Shown piece by piece: positions 24,036 to 33,227 of a DNA stretch of 64,000 bases. The translations under genes and the position numbers were made by a program. The stretch is from Anoxybacillus ayderensis (GTDB lineage Bacteria > Bacillota > Bacilli > Bacillales > Anoxybacillaceae): assembly GCF_000833605.1 (NCBI RefSeq), contig NZ_JXTG01000003.1, positions 168,960 through 232,959 of the forward strand, in the 5' to 3' direction. The notes under the pieces are model-generated. The model worked only from the letters and a program-made list of their open reading frames with translations, did not search any database and was not told the origin of the DNA. Every line of letters starts with the position of its first letter. Position 1 is the stretch's first letter.

Positions 24036-24167
24036 TTTGCGTTATTCACTTTGTCACTAATATTAGCATATTTCATTGTTTTGTCAAATATTTTTCTCCA
24101 TTATTTGCGCACATCGTGTTCTTCCTGTATGCTAAAGTAGCGAATATATAGTTCAGGAGTGGAATGT

Positions 24168-25352
24168 ATGGCGAATGTATTTTTAAAACGAAAAAGAAAA
24201 AAGCGGCTCGAGCTTGGACATCCGTGGGTGTTTCAAAGCGAAGTTGACTATATTGAGGGGGACGTTGAACCAGGTGATTTCGTCAACGTATATAACCATC
24301 AACGTCATTTTTTAGCGAAAGGGTACATTAACCCGAAATCACAAATGATCGTGCGCGTGTTAACGCAAAATCCAAATGATGAATTAAATGCGCAATTTTT
24401 TATGAATCGCATTCGGCAAGCGTGGGCGTATCGCGAGCGCATGATTCCGGGCGTTCGTTCATGTCGCGCCATTTATGGAGAAGCGGATTTTTTACCTGGG
24501 CTCATCGTCGATAAATACGAAGATGTGCTCGTTGTCCAAATTTTATCGCTCGGCATGGAAAAAAGAAAAGAATGGATTTTACAAGCGCTTCTTGACGTCT
24601 TTCAGCCGAAAGCCATTTATTTGCGCAACGACGTCCACGTGCGTGAATTAGAGGGGCTGAAACAAGAAAAAGGATTTTGGTACGGCACGTGCGATACGAA
24701 CGTACAAATTGAAGAAAATGGCGTGAAATATATTGTCGACATTGAAAACGGGCAAAAAACAGGGTTTTTCTTCGATCAGCGCCAAAATCGTGCCGCGATC
24801 AAGCCGCTCATTACAAGCGAATCGACTGTGCTCGATTGTTTTACGCATACCGGCTCATTTATGTTAAACGCCTGCTTATACGGGGCAAAACATGTGACCG
24901 CTGTCGACATTTCTGAACATGCGATTGAAACGGCAAAAAGAAACGCTGAGCTAAACGGATTTACAAACGTCGATTTCGTCGTGGCGAATGCGTTTGATTA
25001 TTTAAGAGAGTGTGTACAAAAGGGGAAAAAATGGGATGTAGTCATTATTGATCCTCCAGCGTTTGCTAAGTCCGCTCATGCGGTACCAAAAGCGCTTGCC
25101 GGCTATAAAGATATTAATTTAAACGGCTTAAAGCTCGTCAAAGACGGCGGCTTTTTCGTAACAGCCAGTTGCTCGTATCATGTGCATCCCGATATGTTCC
25201 AAGCGATGGTCGCAGAAGCAGCGTTTGATGCAAAGAAAATTTTACGTCAAATTCATTGGAGCGGCGCAGGATATGACCATCCGAAACTGCTTGCCGCAGA
25301 CGAAGGGGACTATTTGAAGTTTGCAATTTACGAAGTACATTCACGCAAATAA
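24168..25352 (+). CDS. Class I SAM-dependent rRNA methyltransferase (RlmI-like)
   Basis: A 394-residue protein with an N-terminal PUA domain (GHPWVFQSEVDYIEGDVEPG near 17) and a C-terminal Rossmann methyltransferase. DCFTHTGSFMLNA near 223 binds SAM and IIDPPAFAKS near 294 is the catalytic loop, as in RlmI, which makes m5C1962 in 23S rRNA of E. coli. Start ATG 24168 follows AGGAGTGG by 5 bases. The exact modified base in this host is not known. Confidence 0.88.
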   Translation: MANVFLKRKRKKRLELGHPWVFQSEVDYIEGDVEPGDFVNVYNHQRHFLAKGYINPKSQMIVRVLTQNPNDELNAQFFMNRIRQAWAYRERMIPGVRSCRAIYGEADFLPGLIVDKYEDVLVVQILSLGMEKRKEWILQALLDVFQPKAIYLRNDVHVRELEGLKQEKGFWYGTCDTNVQIEENGVKYIVDIENGQKTGFFFDQRQNRAAIKPLITSESTVLDCFTHTGSFMLNACLYGAKHVTAVDISEHAIETAKRNAELNGFTNVDFVVANAFDYLRECVQKGKKWDVVIIDPPAFAKSAHAVPKALAGYKDINLNGLKLVKDGGFFVTASCSYHVHPDMFQAMVAEAAFDAKKILRQIHWSGAGYDHPKLLAADEGDYLKFAIYEVHSRK

Positions 25353-25380
25353 AACAGGTTGGCGTCCGCCAACCTGTTTG
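25351..25380 (+). terminator. terminator of the rRNA methyltransferase gene
   Basis: Stem AAACAGGTTGGCG / CGCCAACCTGTTT directly after the stop codon. Confidence 0.75.
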
Positions 25381-25466
25381 AAAATGGACAAAATTGTTGC
25401 TCACACACGACAACAAGATGGTGTATACTATAATTGAAAACGCTTACTTTTGTGTAGGTGATCGAT

Positions 25467-25601
25467 ATGTCATTAAAAACGATTTGTCCCAAGTGCTTCG
25501 GGAAAAAGAAAATAAAAATTTGTTTGTCGCTGTATAAAACATGCTCGTTTTGCAACGGAACAGGGAAAATTCAACAAACACCAACGAAACGAATTAGTTA
25601 A
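25467..25601 (+). CDS. small protein with DnaJ-type cysteine motifs
   Basis: A 44-residue basic protein with CPKCFGKKK near residue 7 and CSFCNGTGK near 26, i.e. two CxxCxGxG-like half sites as in DnaJ-type zinc fingers. AGGTGATC lies 3 bases before ATG and a terminator follows the stop. It may bind one zinc ion. No family was recognised. Confidence 0.65.
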   Translation: MSLKTICPKCFGKKKIKICLSLYKTCSFCNGTGKIQQTPTKRIS

Positions 25602-25641
25602 AAAGCACTTCACACCAACCATGGATGCGAAGTGCTTTTCG
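25600..25641. terminator. terminator between small Zn-motif gene and PepSY gene
   Basis: Stem AAAAGCACTTC / GAAGTGCTTTT with a 17-base loop; convergent genes on both sides. Confidence 0.7.
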
Positions 25642-25642
25642 T

Positions 25643-26155
25643 TTATGCCACGGATTTTCGCTGTTTCGCTTTTGCCTGCGCTCGCAAAATTTTCACAGAT
25701 AAATAAATCCCTGTTCCCGTTAAAATGATTATCGCAATCGCAGCCGCATCGATGATGAGACGATTCCAAATCCCAAGTTTCCCAACATGAATTGCACGGA
25801 CAAACGAGGCGAATTTGTTCACTTCTTTTTTCACAACTGTGCCGTCTGGCGCAATCGTTACTAGCGTCCCATCTTTATCGTTTAACCGTACCATATACAT
25901 ACCGTGATTCATCACGACACCAACTTCGTCCATTGAAAATGCACCAGACTCACTCGCTTTTCTCACCGCATCAATCATATTTAACTTCCCATGTCCATGT
26001 CCATCCCCGTGCGCATGTTCATGGCTGCCGTGAGAATGACCACCCATTCCCATTAACCATCGCTCTGTTAACAATAAGCCTGTGACCGCTTCCAAAAGCA
26101 AAAATACAGAACAAATAAGTCCGATCCATAAATGCAAATTGCGCGTTTTTTTCAC
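25643..26155 (-). CDS. PepSY-domain membrane protein with His-rich segment
   Basis: A 170-residue protein: an N-terminal membrane helix (about 8-28, LWIGLICSVFLLLEAVTGLLL), a metal-binding-looking stretch HSHGSHEHAHGDGHGHG near 40-56, a PepSY-like extracytoplasmic domain, and a C-terminal helix (about 140-160). The build resembles the PepSY_TM proteins associated with iron or copper handling. The GTG start at 26155 sits 5 bases after GGAGGGG. Metal binding is inference from composition. Confidence 0.75.
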   Translation of the reverse strand: MKKTRNLHLWIGLICSVFLLLEAVTGLLLTERWLMGMGGHSHGSHEHAHGDGHGHGKLNMIDAVRKASESGAFSMDEVGVVMNHGMYMVRLNDKDGTLVTIAPDGTVVKKEVNKFASFVRAIHVGKLGIWNRLIIDAAAIAIIILTGTGIYLSVKILRAQAKAKQRKSVA

Positions 26156-26241
26156 AAAAACCCCTCCATTTAAAAAGATGTGCTTGTCATGAATGTACAA
26201 AAAAGAGATGTGAAAAGTATGAAATGATTGCAAAAAAAATG

Positions 26242-26278
26242 TGAAATCCCCTCTTCCATATCGGAAAAGGGGATTTCA
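26242..26278 (-). terminator. terminator of the alpha-glucosidase gene
   Basis: Stem GAAATCCCCT / AGGGGATTTC followed on the minus strand by an A/T-rich tail with T8. Confidence 0.75.
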
Positions 26279-26281
26279 TCA

Positions 26282-27946
26282 TCATTTCATCAAATATACG
26301 CGCGCTTCGTATGGACGCAATGTAAAACGTGTCGCATGTTTATGTTGTTTGACATCGTAGTTTGTTAACACAAGTTGCTCGCTATTTAATTTTAACGAGT
26401 CGTAGCGATACATCGTTTTTCGGTCTGTTAAGTTCACGATGACGACCGCTTTTTCATCGCCTAACGTGCGCGTATACGCATAAATTGCTTTATGGTTTTC
26501 TAATATTAAATCATATGTTCCGTAAACGAATACGTCATGTTGTTTACGAAGTTGAATCATGCGCTTGTAAAAGTTTAAAACAGAGTTCGGGTCGTTTAGC
26601 TGCTTTTGAACGTTAATTTGTTTATAGTTTTCATTCACCCCAATCCAAGGCGTCCCTGTCGTAAAGCCGGCATTTTTTTCGTCGGACCATTGCATCGGTG
26701 TGCGCGAATTGTCGCGGCCATTTTTCCAAATCCAACGCATCACTTCTTCATGAGAACGACCTTTGGCGCGTTCAATGCGATAGTAATTTTTAATAGCGAC
26801 ATCGTCATATTCATCAATCGTTTCGAACTGTACGTTCGTCATGCCAATTTCTTGCCCTTGATAAATAAACGGTGTCCCTTGCATAAGAAAATATAATGCG
26901 CCTAACGCTTTTGCGCTTTCGGCAAGATATTGCTCATCATTTCCCCACGTTGACACCGAACGCGGTTGGTCGTGGTTTTCAAGAAATAGCGCATTCCATC
27001 CAACGCCTTCTAACCCTTTTTGCCATTTCGTTAATACGCGTTTTAATTTCCGAACATCGACACCGCCGTCTGTTCCTTTTTGCCAAAGTCCAAGATGCTC
27101 AAACTGAAAAATCATATTAAAAATGCCGTTTTCTTCACCGACCCAATCTTCCGCTTCCTCTACAGTGACTCCGTTTGCTTCTCCAACCGTCATAATGTCA
27201 TAACGCGCAAACGTTTGCGCTTTAAGTTCACGAAGATACTCCATAATTCCTTCTTGATTCATATGGCCATCAAACGAAGGAACGTAATCAAGACCTTTTG
27301 GATTCGGTAAATCAGGGAGACCTTCTTTTTTCTTAATGTGTGAAATCGCATCAACACGGAAGCCATCAATTCCTTTGTCAAGCCACCAGTTGATCATATC
27401 GTATAACGCGCGACGAACATCTTCATTTTCCCAGTTCAAATCGGGCTGCTTCGTCGCAAAAACGTGCAAATAATATTGATCCGTCGTCTCGTCATATTCC
27501 CAAGCAGAACCGCCAAAAATACTTTCCCAGTTGTTTGGCTCTTTTCCATTTTTTCCATCGCGCCAAATGTACCAATCGCGTTTTGGATTATCTCGTGATG
27601 AGCGCGATTCAATAAACCACGGATGCTCATCGCTCGTATGGTTAATGACGAGATCTAAAATGACTTTCATATCGCGCTTATGAATTTCTTCAAGCAACTG
27701 ATCGAAATCTTTCATCGTGCCAAACTGCTCCATAATGTCTTGATAGTCGCTAATGTCATAGCCGTTGTCAGCGTTTGGCGATTTATAAATTGGACAAATC
27801 CATATGACATCGATTCCAAGGTCTTTTAAATAATCAAGCTTTTGAATAATCCCTTGTAAATCACCAATCCCGTCTCCGTTTGAATCCATAAAGCTTCTCG
27901 GATATATTTGATATGCAACCGCTTCTTTCCACCAAGCTTTTTTCAC
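26282..27946 (-). CDS. GH13 oligo-1,6-glucosidase / alpha-glucosidase (MalL-like)
   Basis: A 554-residue intracellular GH13 enzyme (no signal peptide) that releases glucose from isomaltose, isomaltulose or short maltodextrins. Catalytic residues: nucleophile Asp in GFRVDAISHI near 199, acid/base Glu in MTVGEANGV near 255, transition-state Asp in LENHDQPRS near 325. The N-terminus WWKEAVAYQIYPRSFMDSNG is standard for subfamily 31. AGGAGG precedes the ATG. It is a single-gene unit; a cre-like site lies 27-40 bases upstream. Bond preference cannot be settled from sequence. Confidence 0.93.
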   Translation of the reverse strand: MKKAWWKEAVAYQIYPRSFMDSNGDGIGDLQGIIQKLDYLKDLGIDVIWICPIYKSPNADNGYDISDYQDIMEQFGTMKDFDQLLEEIHKRDMKVILDLVINHTSDEHPWFIESRSSRDNPKRDWYIWRDGKNGKEPNNWESIFGGSAWEYDETTDQYYLHVFATKQPDLNWENEDVRRALYDMINWWLDKGIDGFRVDAISHIKKKEGLPDLPNPKGLDYVPSFDGHMNQEGIMEYLRELKAQTFARYDIMTVGEANGVTVEEAEDWVGEENGIFNMIFQFEHLGLWQKGTDGGVDVRKLKRVLTKWQKGLEGVGWNALFLENHDQPRSVSTWGNDEQYLAESAKALGALYFLMQGTPFIYQGQEIGMTNVQFETIDEYDDVAIKNYYRIERAKGRSHEEVMRWIWKNGRDNSRTPMQWSDEKNAGFTTGTPWIGVNENYKQINVQKQLNDPNSVLNFYKRMIQLRKQHDVFVYGTYDLILENHKAIYAYTRTLGDEKAVVIVNLTDRKTMYRYDSLKLNSEQLVLTNYDVKQHKHATRFTLRPYEARVYLMK

Positions 27947-27972
27947 GTAAAATCCTCCTCAATCCAATCAAA

Positions 27973-27986
27973 ATAAATCGCTTTCA
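27973..27986 (-). promoter_or_regulatory. candidate cre site upstream of the alpha-glucosidase gene
   Basis: Reading minus, TGAAAGCGATTTAT matches 12 of 14 positions of the CcpA consensus, with mismatches at the last two. It lies in the leader 27 bases before the start codon. Moderate support only. Confidence 0.45.
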
Positions 27987-28095
27987 ATGATCTTCACTCT
28001 TTCATGTTAATATACAAACGGCTTCGTTTAAAGAGGAAGTTGCACTTTTTCATAAAAAATTTCGTTTTTGTTGTGCAAACGGTTTAAATACGAAC

Positions 28096-28123
28096 AAAAA
28101 TAGACAACGATGCATCATCGTTG
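28096..28123 (-). terminator. terminator of the MFS efflux gene
   Basis: Stem CAACGATG / CATCGTTG with a 3-base loop, followed on the minus strand by CTATTTTTG. Confidence 0.7.
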
Positions 28124-28142
28124 CCTACTATATACTTATAAT

Positions 28143-29750
28143 TTATTCCATTTCATTCATTTTATTCGTTCGATTTGAAATGGTAATGCGACCGATAAAC
28201 ATCGCAAAAATAAAGCCAATGCCAACAAAAATCAATCCGTACAAAAACACATCGCTTAACGCATCCACAAGCGTTTGTTTTAATACAGGCACAAACATTT
28301 GTTGCATTTGTTCAGGAATTTTTTTCAACGTCTCTGGATTTAAAATGACCGAATATACGCTTTGCGGATTCGATTCAACGAGTTGTTTAAATGAATCCAT
28401 CATCGCATGCGCTTGTTCCGGCAATTGTTGTAATAACGGAAGAAACTTCGCTTCCAATAAATCTTTCGAACGATGGTTCATAATTGCCCCTAACAATGTT
28501 GCCCCAAACGTCCCACCGATTTGACGGAAAAACTGGCTCGATGATGTCACGATGCCAAGCTGCGATTTTGGAAACACTTCTTGCAACGCAAGCGTAATGA
28601 CTGGATTGACGAATCCTAGCCCAAAACCGAGCGTCGCCATAAATGACATCGCTGTCCATTTATTTGTATGGACATCCATCGTTGACAATAAGAAAAAGCC
28701 AAGCGCTACGAGCACCATTCCAACAATGACTTGCGGACGGACGCCAATTTTTTGCACAAGCCGTCCACCAATCATGCTTGCGATAATAAGGGCAAACATC
28801 ATCGGAAACATCATCGTTCCCGATTCTGACGGACTCATCCCGATAATGCCTTGCATAAAGAGCGGCACGAACATAATCGCTCCAAACATGCCAACAGACA
28901 TAAAAAAACCGACACTATTGAGCACAACAAACGTCTTATTTTTTAATAAATGAATCGGCATAATTGGCTCCTCAGCTTTACGCTCAACAAACACAAATAA
29001 GCTGAAGAAAACGACCGAGCTAGCTAGTAAAGAAATGATTTGCCATGATAGCCAATCGTATTTGTCGCCGCCGAACGTTAACGCTAACAACAACGAAACA
29101 ACGGCCACAACCATTGTAAACATGCCGGCCAAATCAAGTTTTACGCGCTCAGCCATACGATGATTATGCAAACCAAGAGAAATGAGAACAATGGCTAATA
29201 TGCCGACGGGAAGGTTAATATAAAACACCCAACGCCAATTTAACGAATCAACAATCCATCCCCCAACTTGTGGACCAAGAATAGACGCTAATCCGAATAC
29301 GCCGCCAAACACACCTTGCCATTTTGCACGCTCTGCCCCCGTAAATAAATCACCAATGACAATCATCGCCATCGGCATCATAATGCCACCGCCAATTCCT
29401 TGAATGGCGCGGAAAATAATAAGCTGCGTCATCGTATCTGCCATGCCACATAGCGCTGAACCAATAATAAAAATCGCTAATCCTGTCACATAAATCGACT
29501 TTCTTCCAAACAAATCAGCAAGCTTACCGGCAATTGGAACAATCGTTGTTGATGTGAGCATGTACGCTGTTGTTAACCATGCCATCATACTTAGTCCACC
29601 AAGTTCCCCAACGATGCGCGGCAACGCTGTGCCAACAATCGTTCCATCGAGCGCCCCGAACAACATCGCAACAAGTAGTCCTGTAATTAAAATGCCTCGC
29701 TTTTGTTGTATATCGGCCATGCTCGCTTGTATCGCGGCCTGTTCTTTCAT
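28143..29750 (-). CDS. MFS multidrug exporter, DHA2 (EmrB/QacA) family
   Basis: A 535-residue membrane protein with about 14 hydrophobic segments. Landmarks: LDGTIVGTALPRIVGELGG near 25 (motif D1), GKLADLFGRKSIYV near 71 (motif A) and the LGPQVGGWIVDSLNWRWVFY block near 155 (motif C). It pumps hydrophobic drugs or detergents out by proton antiport. It is translationally linked to the marR gene upstream: the MarR stop TGA is within GTGATACACATG. ATG 29750 is chosen; GTG 29759 is possible. Confidence 0.9.
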   Translation of the reverse strand: MKEQAAIQASMADIQQKRGILITGLLVAMLFGALDGTIVGTALPRIVGELGGLSMMAWLTTAYMLTSTTIVPIAGKLADLFGRKSIYVTGLAIFIIGSALCGMADTMTQLIIFRAIQGIGGGIMMPMAMIVIGDLFTGAERAKWQGVFGGVFGLASILGPQVGGWIVDSLNWRWVFYINLPVGILAIVLISLGLHNHRMAERVKLDLAGMFTMVVAVVSLLLALTFGGDKYDWLSWQIISLLASSVVFFSLFVFVERKAEEPIMPIHLLKNKTFVVLNSVGFFMSVGMFGAIMFVPLFMQGIIGMSPSESGTMMFPMMFALIIASMIGGRLVQKIGVRPQVIVGMVLVALGFFLLSTMDVHTNKWTAMSFMATLGFGLGFVNPVITLALQEVFPKSQLGIVTSSSQFFRQIGGTFGATLLGAIMNHRSKDLLEAKFLPLLQQLPEQAHAMMDSFKQLVESNPQSVYSVILNPETLKKIPEQMQQMFVPVLKQTLVDALSDVFLYGLIFVGIGFIFAMFIGRITISNRTNKMNEME

Positions 29751-29755
29751 GTGTA

Positions 29756-30199
29756 TCACTTCTCCTCTTTTTCATTTGTCGCAACAATTTTTTCGATCGT
29801 ACAGACAAATTGTTCAAGCTCATCGGGTTGCAATTGTTTTAAATAACGTTCAATAATTTTTCTTCGCTCCGCACGCGCATGTTCAAGCATTTCTCTCCCC
29901 TTTTTAGACAACTGTACATACACAACGCGACGATCTTCCTCATCCCGTTCGCGCAAGACAAACCCGCTTTTATATAAGCGATCGATCATCGTTGTAATCG
30001 CGCTCGGTTTGACAAACATTTCATCCGCCAATTCGCTCACTGTGCATTTTTCACGCTTTGACAGCAAATTTAAAATAAAAAACTGCGGTTTCGTTAAACC
30101 AATTTCTTCTTTCGCTAAATCGGCTGCCAGTTTGCGAACGGCTAACGAAAACGCATGCTCTAATCGCTCAACAAGCGTAGGAAACGGCGTTTGCTCCAT
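29756..30199 (-). CDS. MarR-family transcriptional regulator
   Basis: A 147-residue winged-helix protein. The recognition region KREKCTVSELADEMFVKPS / ITTMIDRLYKSGFVLRERDE and the wing EEDRRVVYVQLSKKG near 85-100 are typical. It probably represses itself and the downstream exporter; a 17-bp inverted repeat at 30230-30246 lies just upstream. ATG 30199 follows GGTGGGG. The inducing ligand is unknown. Confidence 0.9.
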   Translation of the reverse strand: MEQTPFPTLVERLEHAFSLAVRKLAADLAKEEIGLTKPQFFILNLLSKREKCTVSELADEMFVKPSAITTMIDRLYKSGFVLRERDEEDRRVVYVQLSKKGREMLEHARAERRKIIERYLKQLQPDELEQFVCTIEKIVATNEKEEK

Positions 30200-30229
30200 A
30201 CCCACCCCACCTTTTTTAACTATATAAAT

Positions 30230-30246
30230 ATTTAACATAGTTAAAT
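30230..30246. promoter_or_regulatory. putative MarR operator
   Basis: Perfect inverted repeat ATTTAAC-ATA-GTTAAAT, 31 bases before the marR start, with a related TTAACTAT half-site adjacent. Position and symmetry fit autorepression. Confidence 0.65.
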
Positions 30247-30308
30247 ATATACGAAAGAAAATATAAAGTCAATGAATCATTCCTGACGTATCAAATGACG
30301 CGCTCGTT

Positions 30309-30316
30309 CATACATT
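30309..30316 (+). promoter_or_regulatory. candidate SigE -10 element of spoVR
   Basis: CATACATT matches the SigE -10 consensus exactly, 20 bases before the spoVR start. The -35 region is weak. SpoVR is SigE controlled in B. subtilis, which supports the assignment. Confidence 0.4.
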
Positions 30317-30335
30317 GTCATAAGGAGGGAGCGCG

Positions 30336-31754
30336 ATGAAACGAGATGAACAAAAAGCATTAGAAAAAGCGATTGCGGAAATTACGGAAATTGCTGAAGG
30401 GTTTGGACTCGACTTTTATGAAATGCGTTATGAAATTTGTCCAGCTGATATTATTTACACATTTGGAGCATACGGTATGCCGACACGGTTTTCCCATTGG
30501 AGCTTCGGCAAACAATTTCATAAAATGAAGCTCCATTACGATCTCGGATTAAGTAAAATTTACGAACTTGTCATTAACTCCGATCCGTGCTACGCATTTT
30601 TATTAAATACAAATACGCTTATTCAAAATAAATTAATTGTCGCACACGTACTTGCCCATAGCGACTTTTTTAAAAATAACGTTCGCTTTAGCAACACAAA
30701 ACGAGATATGGTCGAAAGCATGGCAGCAACAGCTGAACGAATTAAACATTACGAGCACGAATACGGGAAACAAGAAGTCGAAAAGTTTTTAGACGCTGTA
30801 TTAGCCATTCAAGAACATATTGATCCTTCCCTTCTGCGTCCAAAACTTTCATGGACGATCGCTGATACGGAAGTATACGAAGACGATCATGAAACGCCAA
30901 AACCTTCTCCGTATGACGACTTATGGTCTCTTGGTGAAAAGAAAAAAACAACGCCCGCTCGAAAAAAGAGAAGAAAGTTTCCTCCCCATCCTGAGAAAGA
31001 TTTATTGCTGTTTATCGAAGAATATAGTCGTGAACTCGACGAGTGGCAGCGCGACATTTTAACGATGATGCGAGAAGAAATGCTTTATTTTTGGCCACAG
31101 CTCGAAACGAAAATTATGAACGAAGGATGGGCGACGTACTGGCATCAACGTATTTTACGCGAAATGGATTTAACGAGCGATGAAGCGATTGAATTTGCGA
31201 AATTAAATGCAGGTGTTGTGCAACCTTCACGTACAGGCATTAATCCGTACTATTTAGGACTGAAAATTTTTGAAGATATCGAAAAACGATGGGACAATCC
31301 GACGGAAGAAATGAAAAAACTTGGCGTCAAACCGGGTTCGGGACGCGCAAAAATATTTGAAGTACGCGAATTAGAATCCGACATTTCTTTTTTGCGCAAC
31401 TATTTAACGAAAGAACTCGTCATGCGCGAAGATATGTATTTATTCCAAAAACAAGGAAAAGACTACAAAATTGTTGATAAACATTGGGAACATATACGCG
31501 ATCAACTTGTGAACATGCGCGTAAACGGCGGCTTCCCATACATTACAGTGAACGATGGCGACTATATGCGCAATGGGGAACTATATTTAAAACATTGGTA
31601 CGAAGGTATTGAACTAGACGTAAAATATTTAGAAAAAGTGCTTCCTTACATTTATCAACTTTGGGGCCGTGCGGTTCATATCGAAACAGTGATCGAAAAC
31701 AAACCGACGCTATTCACATACGACGGGCGAAACGTACAACGAAAATATATATGA
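30336..31754 (+). CDS. spoVR: SpoVR family protein
   Basis: A 472-residue cytosolic protein, SpoVR/YcgB family, needed for normal spore cortex formation in B. subtilis; the biochemical activity is unknown. Landmarks: [19 protein letters not shown] near 23, the [19 protein letters not shown] block near 261, and [19 protein letters not shown] near 288. AAGGAGG precedes the ATG. In many bacteria it is linked to prkA and yhbH, which in this window are 16-20 kb away. Confidence 0.95.
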   Translation: MKRDEQKALEKAIAEITEIAEGFGLDFYEMRYEICPADIIYTFGAYGMPTRFSHWSFGKQFHKMKLHYDLGLSKIYELVINSDPCYAFLLNTNTLIQNKLIVAHVLAHSDFFKNNVRFSNTKRDMVESMAATAERIKHYEHEYGKQEVEKFLDAVLAIQEHIDPSLLRPKLSWTIADTEVYEDDHETPKPSPYDDLWSLGEKKKTTPARKKRRKFPPHPEKDLLLFIEEYSRELDEWQRDILTMMREEMLYFWPQLETKIMNEGWATYWHQRILREMDLTSDEAIEFAKLNAGVVQPSRTGINPYYLGLKIFEDIEKRWDNPTEEMKKLGVKPGSGRAKIFEVRELESDISFLRNYLTKELVMREDMYLFQKQGKDYKIVDKHWEHIRDQLVNMRVNGGFPYITVNDGDYMRNGELYLKHWYEGIELDVKYLEKVLPYIYQLWGRAVHIETVIENKPTLFTYDGRNVQRKYI

Positions 31755-31774
31755 GCTACTGAGTGCGCAACTAA

Positions 31775-31810
31775 CAAAAAGTTTACATTTTATGTAAACT
31801 TTTTGTTTTT
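31775..31810 (+). terminator. terminator of spoVR
   Basis: Stem ACAAAAAGTTTACAT / ATGTAAACTTTTTGT followed by T-rich sequence. Confidence 0.75.
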
Positions 31811-31848
31811 CTCTGCTCAGTAATTACATAAAACTTGTGTCACATCAC

Positions 31849-32382
31849 TTATTTAATTAAAATTTTACCTGTGTTCTTAAAACGTTCTATAATAACAAAT
31901 AGTCGAGAATAGCAGTCTTGGATAGTTTTCTCATTCCTAATATTATTGTAAAGTCCTATACCAAAGTACGTATCTTTATAAAATCCTACTACATAGTCTC
32001 CTGATTTTATGATGTGAGCGTCTTCATAACTTAATTGATCATCAAGAAACGCCAAATAGACCTTTTCAGAATCAATAAAAACAAACGGAATAGGGGATTC
32101 CCAATAAATTTTAGCATACTGTGGCTCAGCTGCCTCTTTTAAGTGCTTTTTAGTAATAAATACACTATCCACGTTTGCGAATTTTTTTTGCAAAACGTCT
32201 TCCATCGACATTTGAATGAAAGAAACGTTTTTTTCCCTAATCTTAGGAATATCCCCAACAATTCCGATTTTTAGTTCATTTCCTGAATAAACTGGAGAAT
32301 GAAAATTTGCTCCCTCATTTGTTTTGTGGGTCAAGTACGCAATGAAGAATACTAATATCAGCATTATGAATAGTTTTCTCAT
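31849..32382 (-). CDS. AT-rich gene, membrane-anchored or secreted protein of unknown function
   Basis: A 177-residue protein with a signal-like or anchor helix (LFIMLILVFFIAYLTHK, residues 4-20) and an alpha/beta outer part. ELKIGIVGDIPKIREKN near 36 and VDSVFITKKHLKEAAEPQYA near 72 hint at a type-1 periplasmic-binding-like or solute-binding fold, but this is weak. Base and codon use (AAA, ATA, TTA rich) differ from the surrounding genes, suggesting acquisition. AGGAGG lies upstream of the ATG. Diverges from the next AT-rich gene. Confidence 0.7.
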   Translation of the reverse strand: MRKLFIMLILVFFIAYLTHKTNEGANFHSPVYSGNELKIGIVGDIPKIREKNVSFIQMSMEDVLQKKFANVDSVFITKKHLKEAAEPQYAKIYWESPIPFVFIDSEKVYLAFLDDQLSYEDAHIIKSGDYVVGFYKDTYFGIGLYNNIRNEKTIQDCYSRLFVIIERFKNTGKILIK

Positions 32383-32540
32383 AATTTCCTCCTAATGAAT
32401 GATAATTAAAACAACTACATTATACCAAAACCATAATTATAAAAAATAGTTTTTTTTTGGATTTTGTTTGTTAGTATTATATTAGTTGCTATCCAAACGA
32501 TAGCGTAAGAAGTCAATTTTCTATTATATGGAGGTACATA

Positions 32541-33227
32541 ATGAAAAAGATTTTATTATCACTTTTTTTATTATTCACTTTATCAAGTCTAGCTCCAATC
32601 AACAGCCAAGTTTATGCAGAAGAAAATAGTGATGTTAGAAAATTTGTTGAATTAAAGGATAGTGATGTATTCACTTCTATGACTGATGAAGAATTAGATA
32701 AGATTAGGAATTCTAATGAAGACTATCATGTCGAGTTAACATATGAACAAGCTGTTGAGAGAACAGCCGAAATAACTGGAAAATCAGTCGAACAGGTTAT
32801 GAAAGAAAATCCAAATGTTGAAACCGAATTTATCGATAAAAAGCATGTAATGAAAATCGCTAGTTCAACATGTACTTGGCATGAAACTTCAACTACCCAC
32901 AAAGTTTACAGCTATAATGCCAAATTAATTGTTATAGTAAAAGCGTGCAGGAATGGCTCTTTTGGGTGGGTAGATGTTAATACTAAACCGATGTTACAGG
33001 AATTTCAAGCAGGAAGCAAGTATTTCCAAGGAACAATACAGGTCGATTTAGAGCCAACTGGTTATTATTACGTTGTAAATGGAAGTTTTTACAATAATAC
33101 TACCGTAACCCATACTGGAACAACGGGTGCTAACACAATCTGGACAGCTACATACACTGTAAGCACAACATCTAATTACTACGGTTCATTATATACAGGT
33201 GTTCAGTGGAAAGCTGTCATCTATTAA
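32541..33227 (+). CDS. AT-rich gene, secreted protein of unknown function
   Basis: A 228-residue protein with a clear signal peptide (KKILLSLFLLFTLSSLAPI, predicted cleavage after VYA near residue 28). The middle region contains TYEQAVERTAEITGKSVEQV. From about residue 110 it turns strand-rich and aromatic, with a Cys pair (TCTWHETS and KACRNGS), ending in YTVSTTSNYYGSLYTGVQWK. It looks like a small exported bacteriocin-like or surface protein; no family is recognised. GGAGG is 7 bases before ATG. Low GC like its neighbour. Confidence 0.7.
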   Translation: MKKILLSLFLLFTLSSLAPINSQVYAEENSDVRKFVELKDSDVFTSMTDEELDKIRNSNEDYHVELTYEQAVERTAEITGKSVEQVMKENPNVETEFIDKKHVMKIASSTCTWHETSTTHKVYSYNAKLIVIVKACRNGSFGWVDVNTKPMLQEFQAGSKYFQGTIQVDLEPTGYYYVVNGSFYNNTTVTHTGTTGANTIWTATYTVSTTSNYYGSLYTGVQWKAVIY

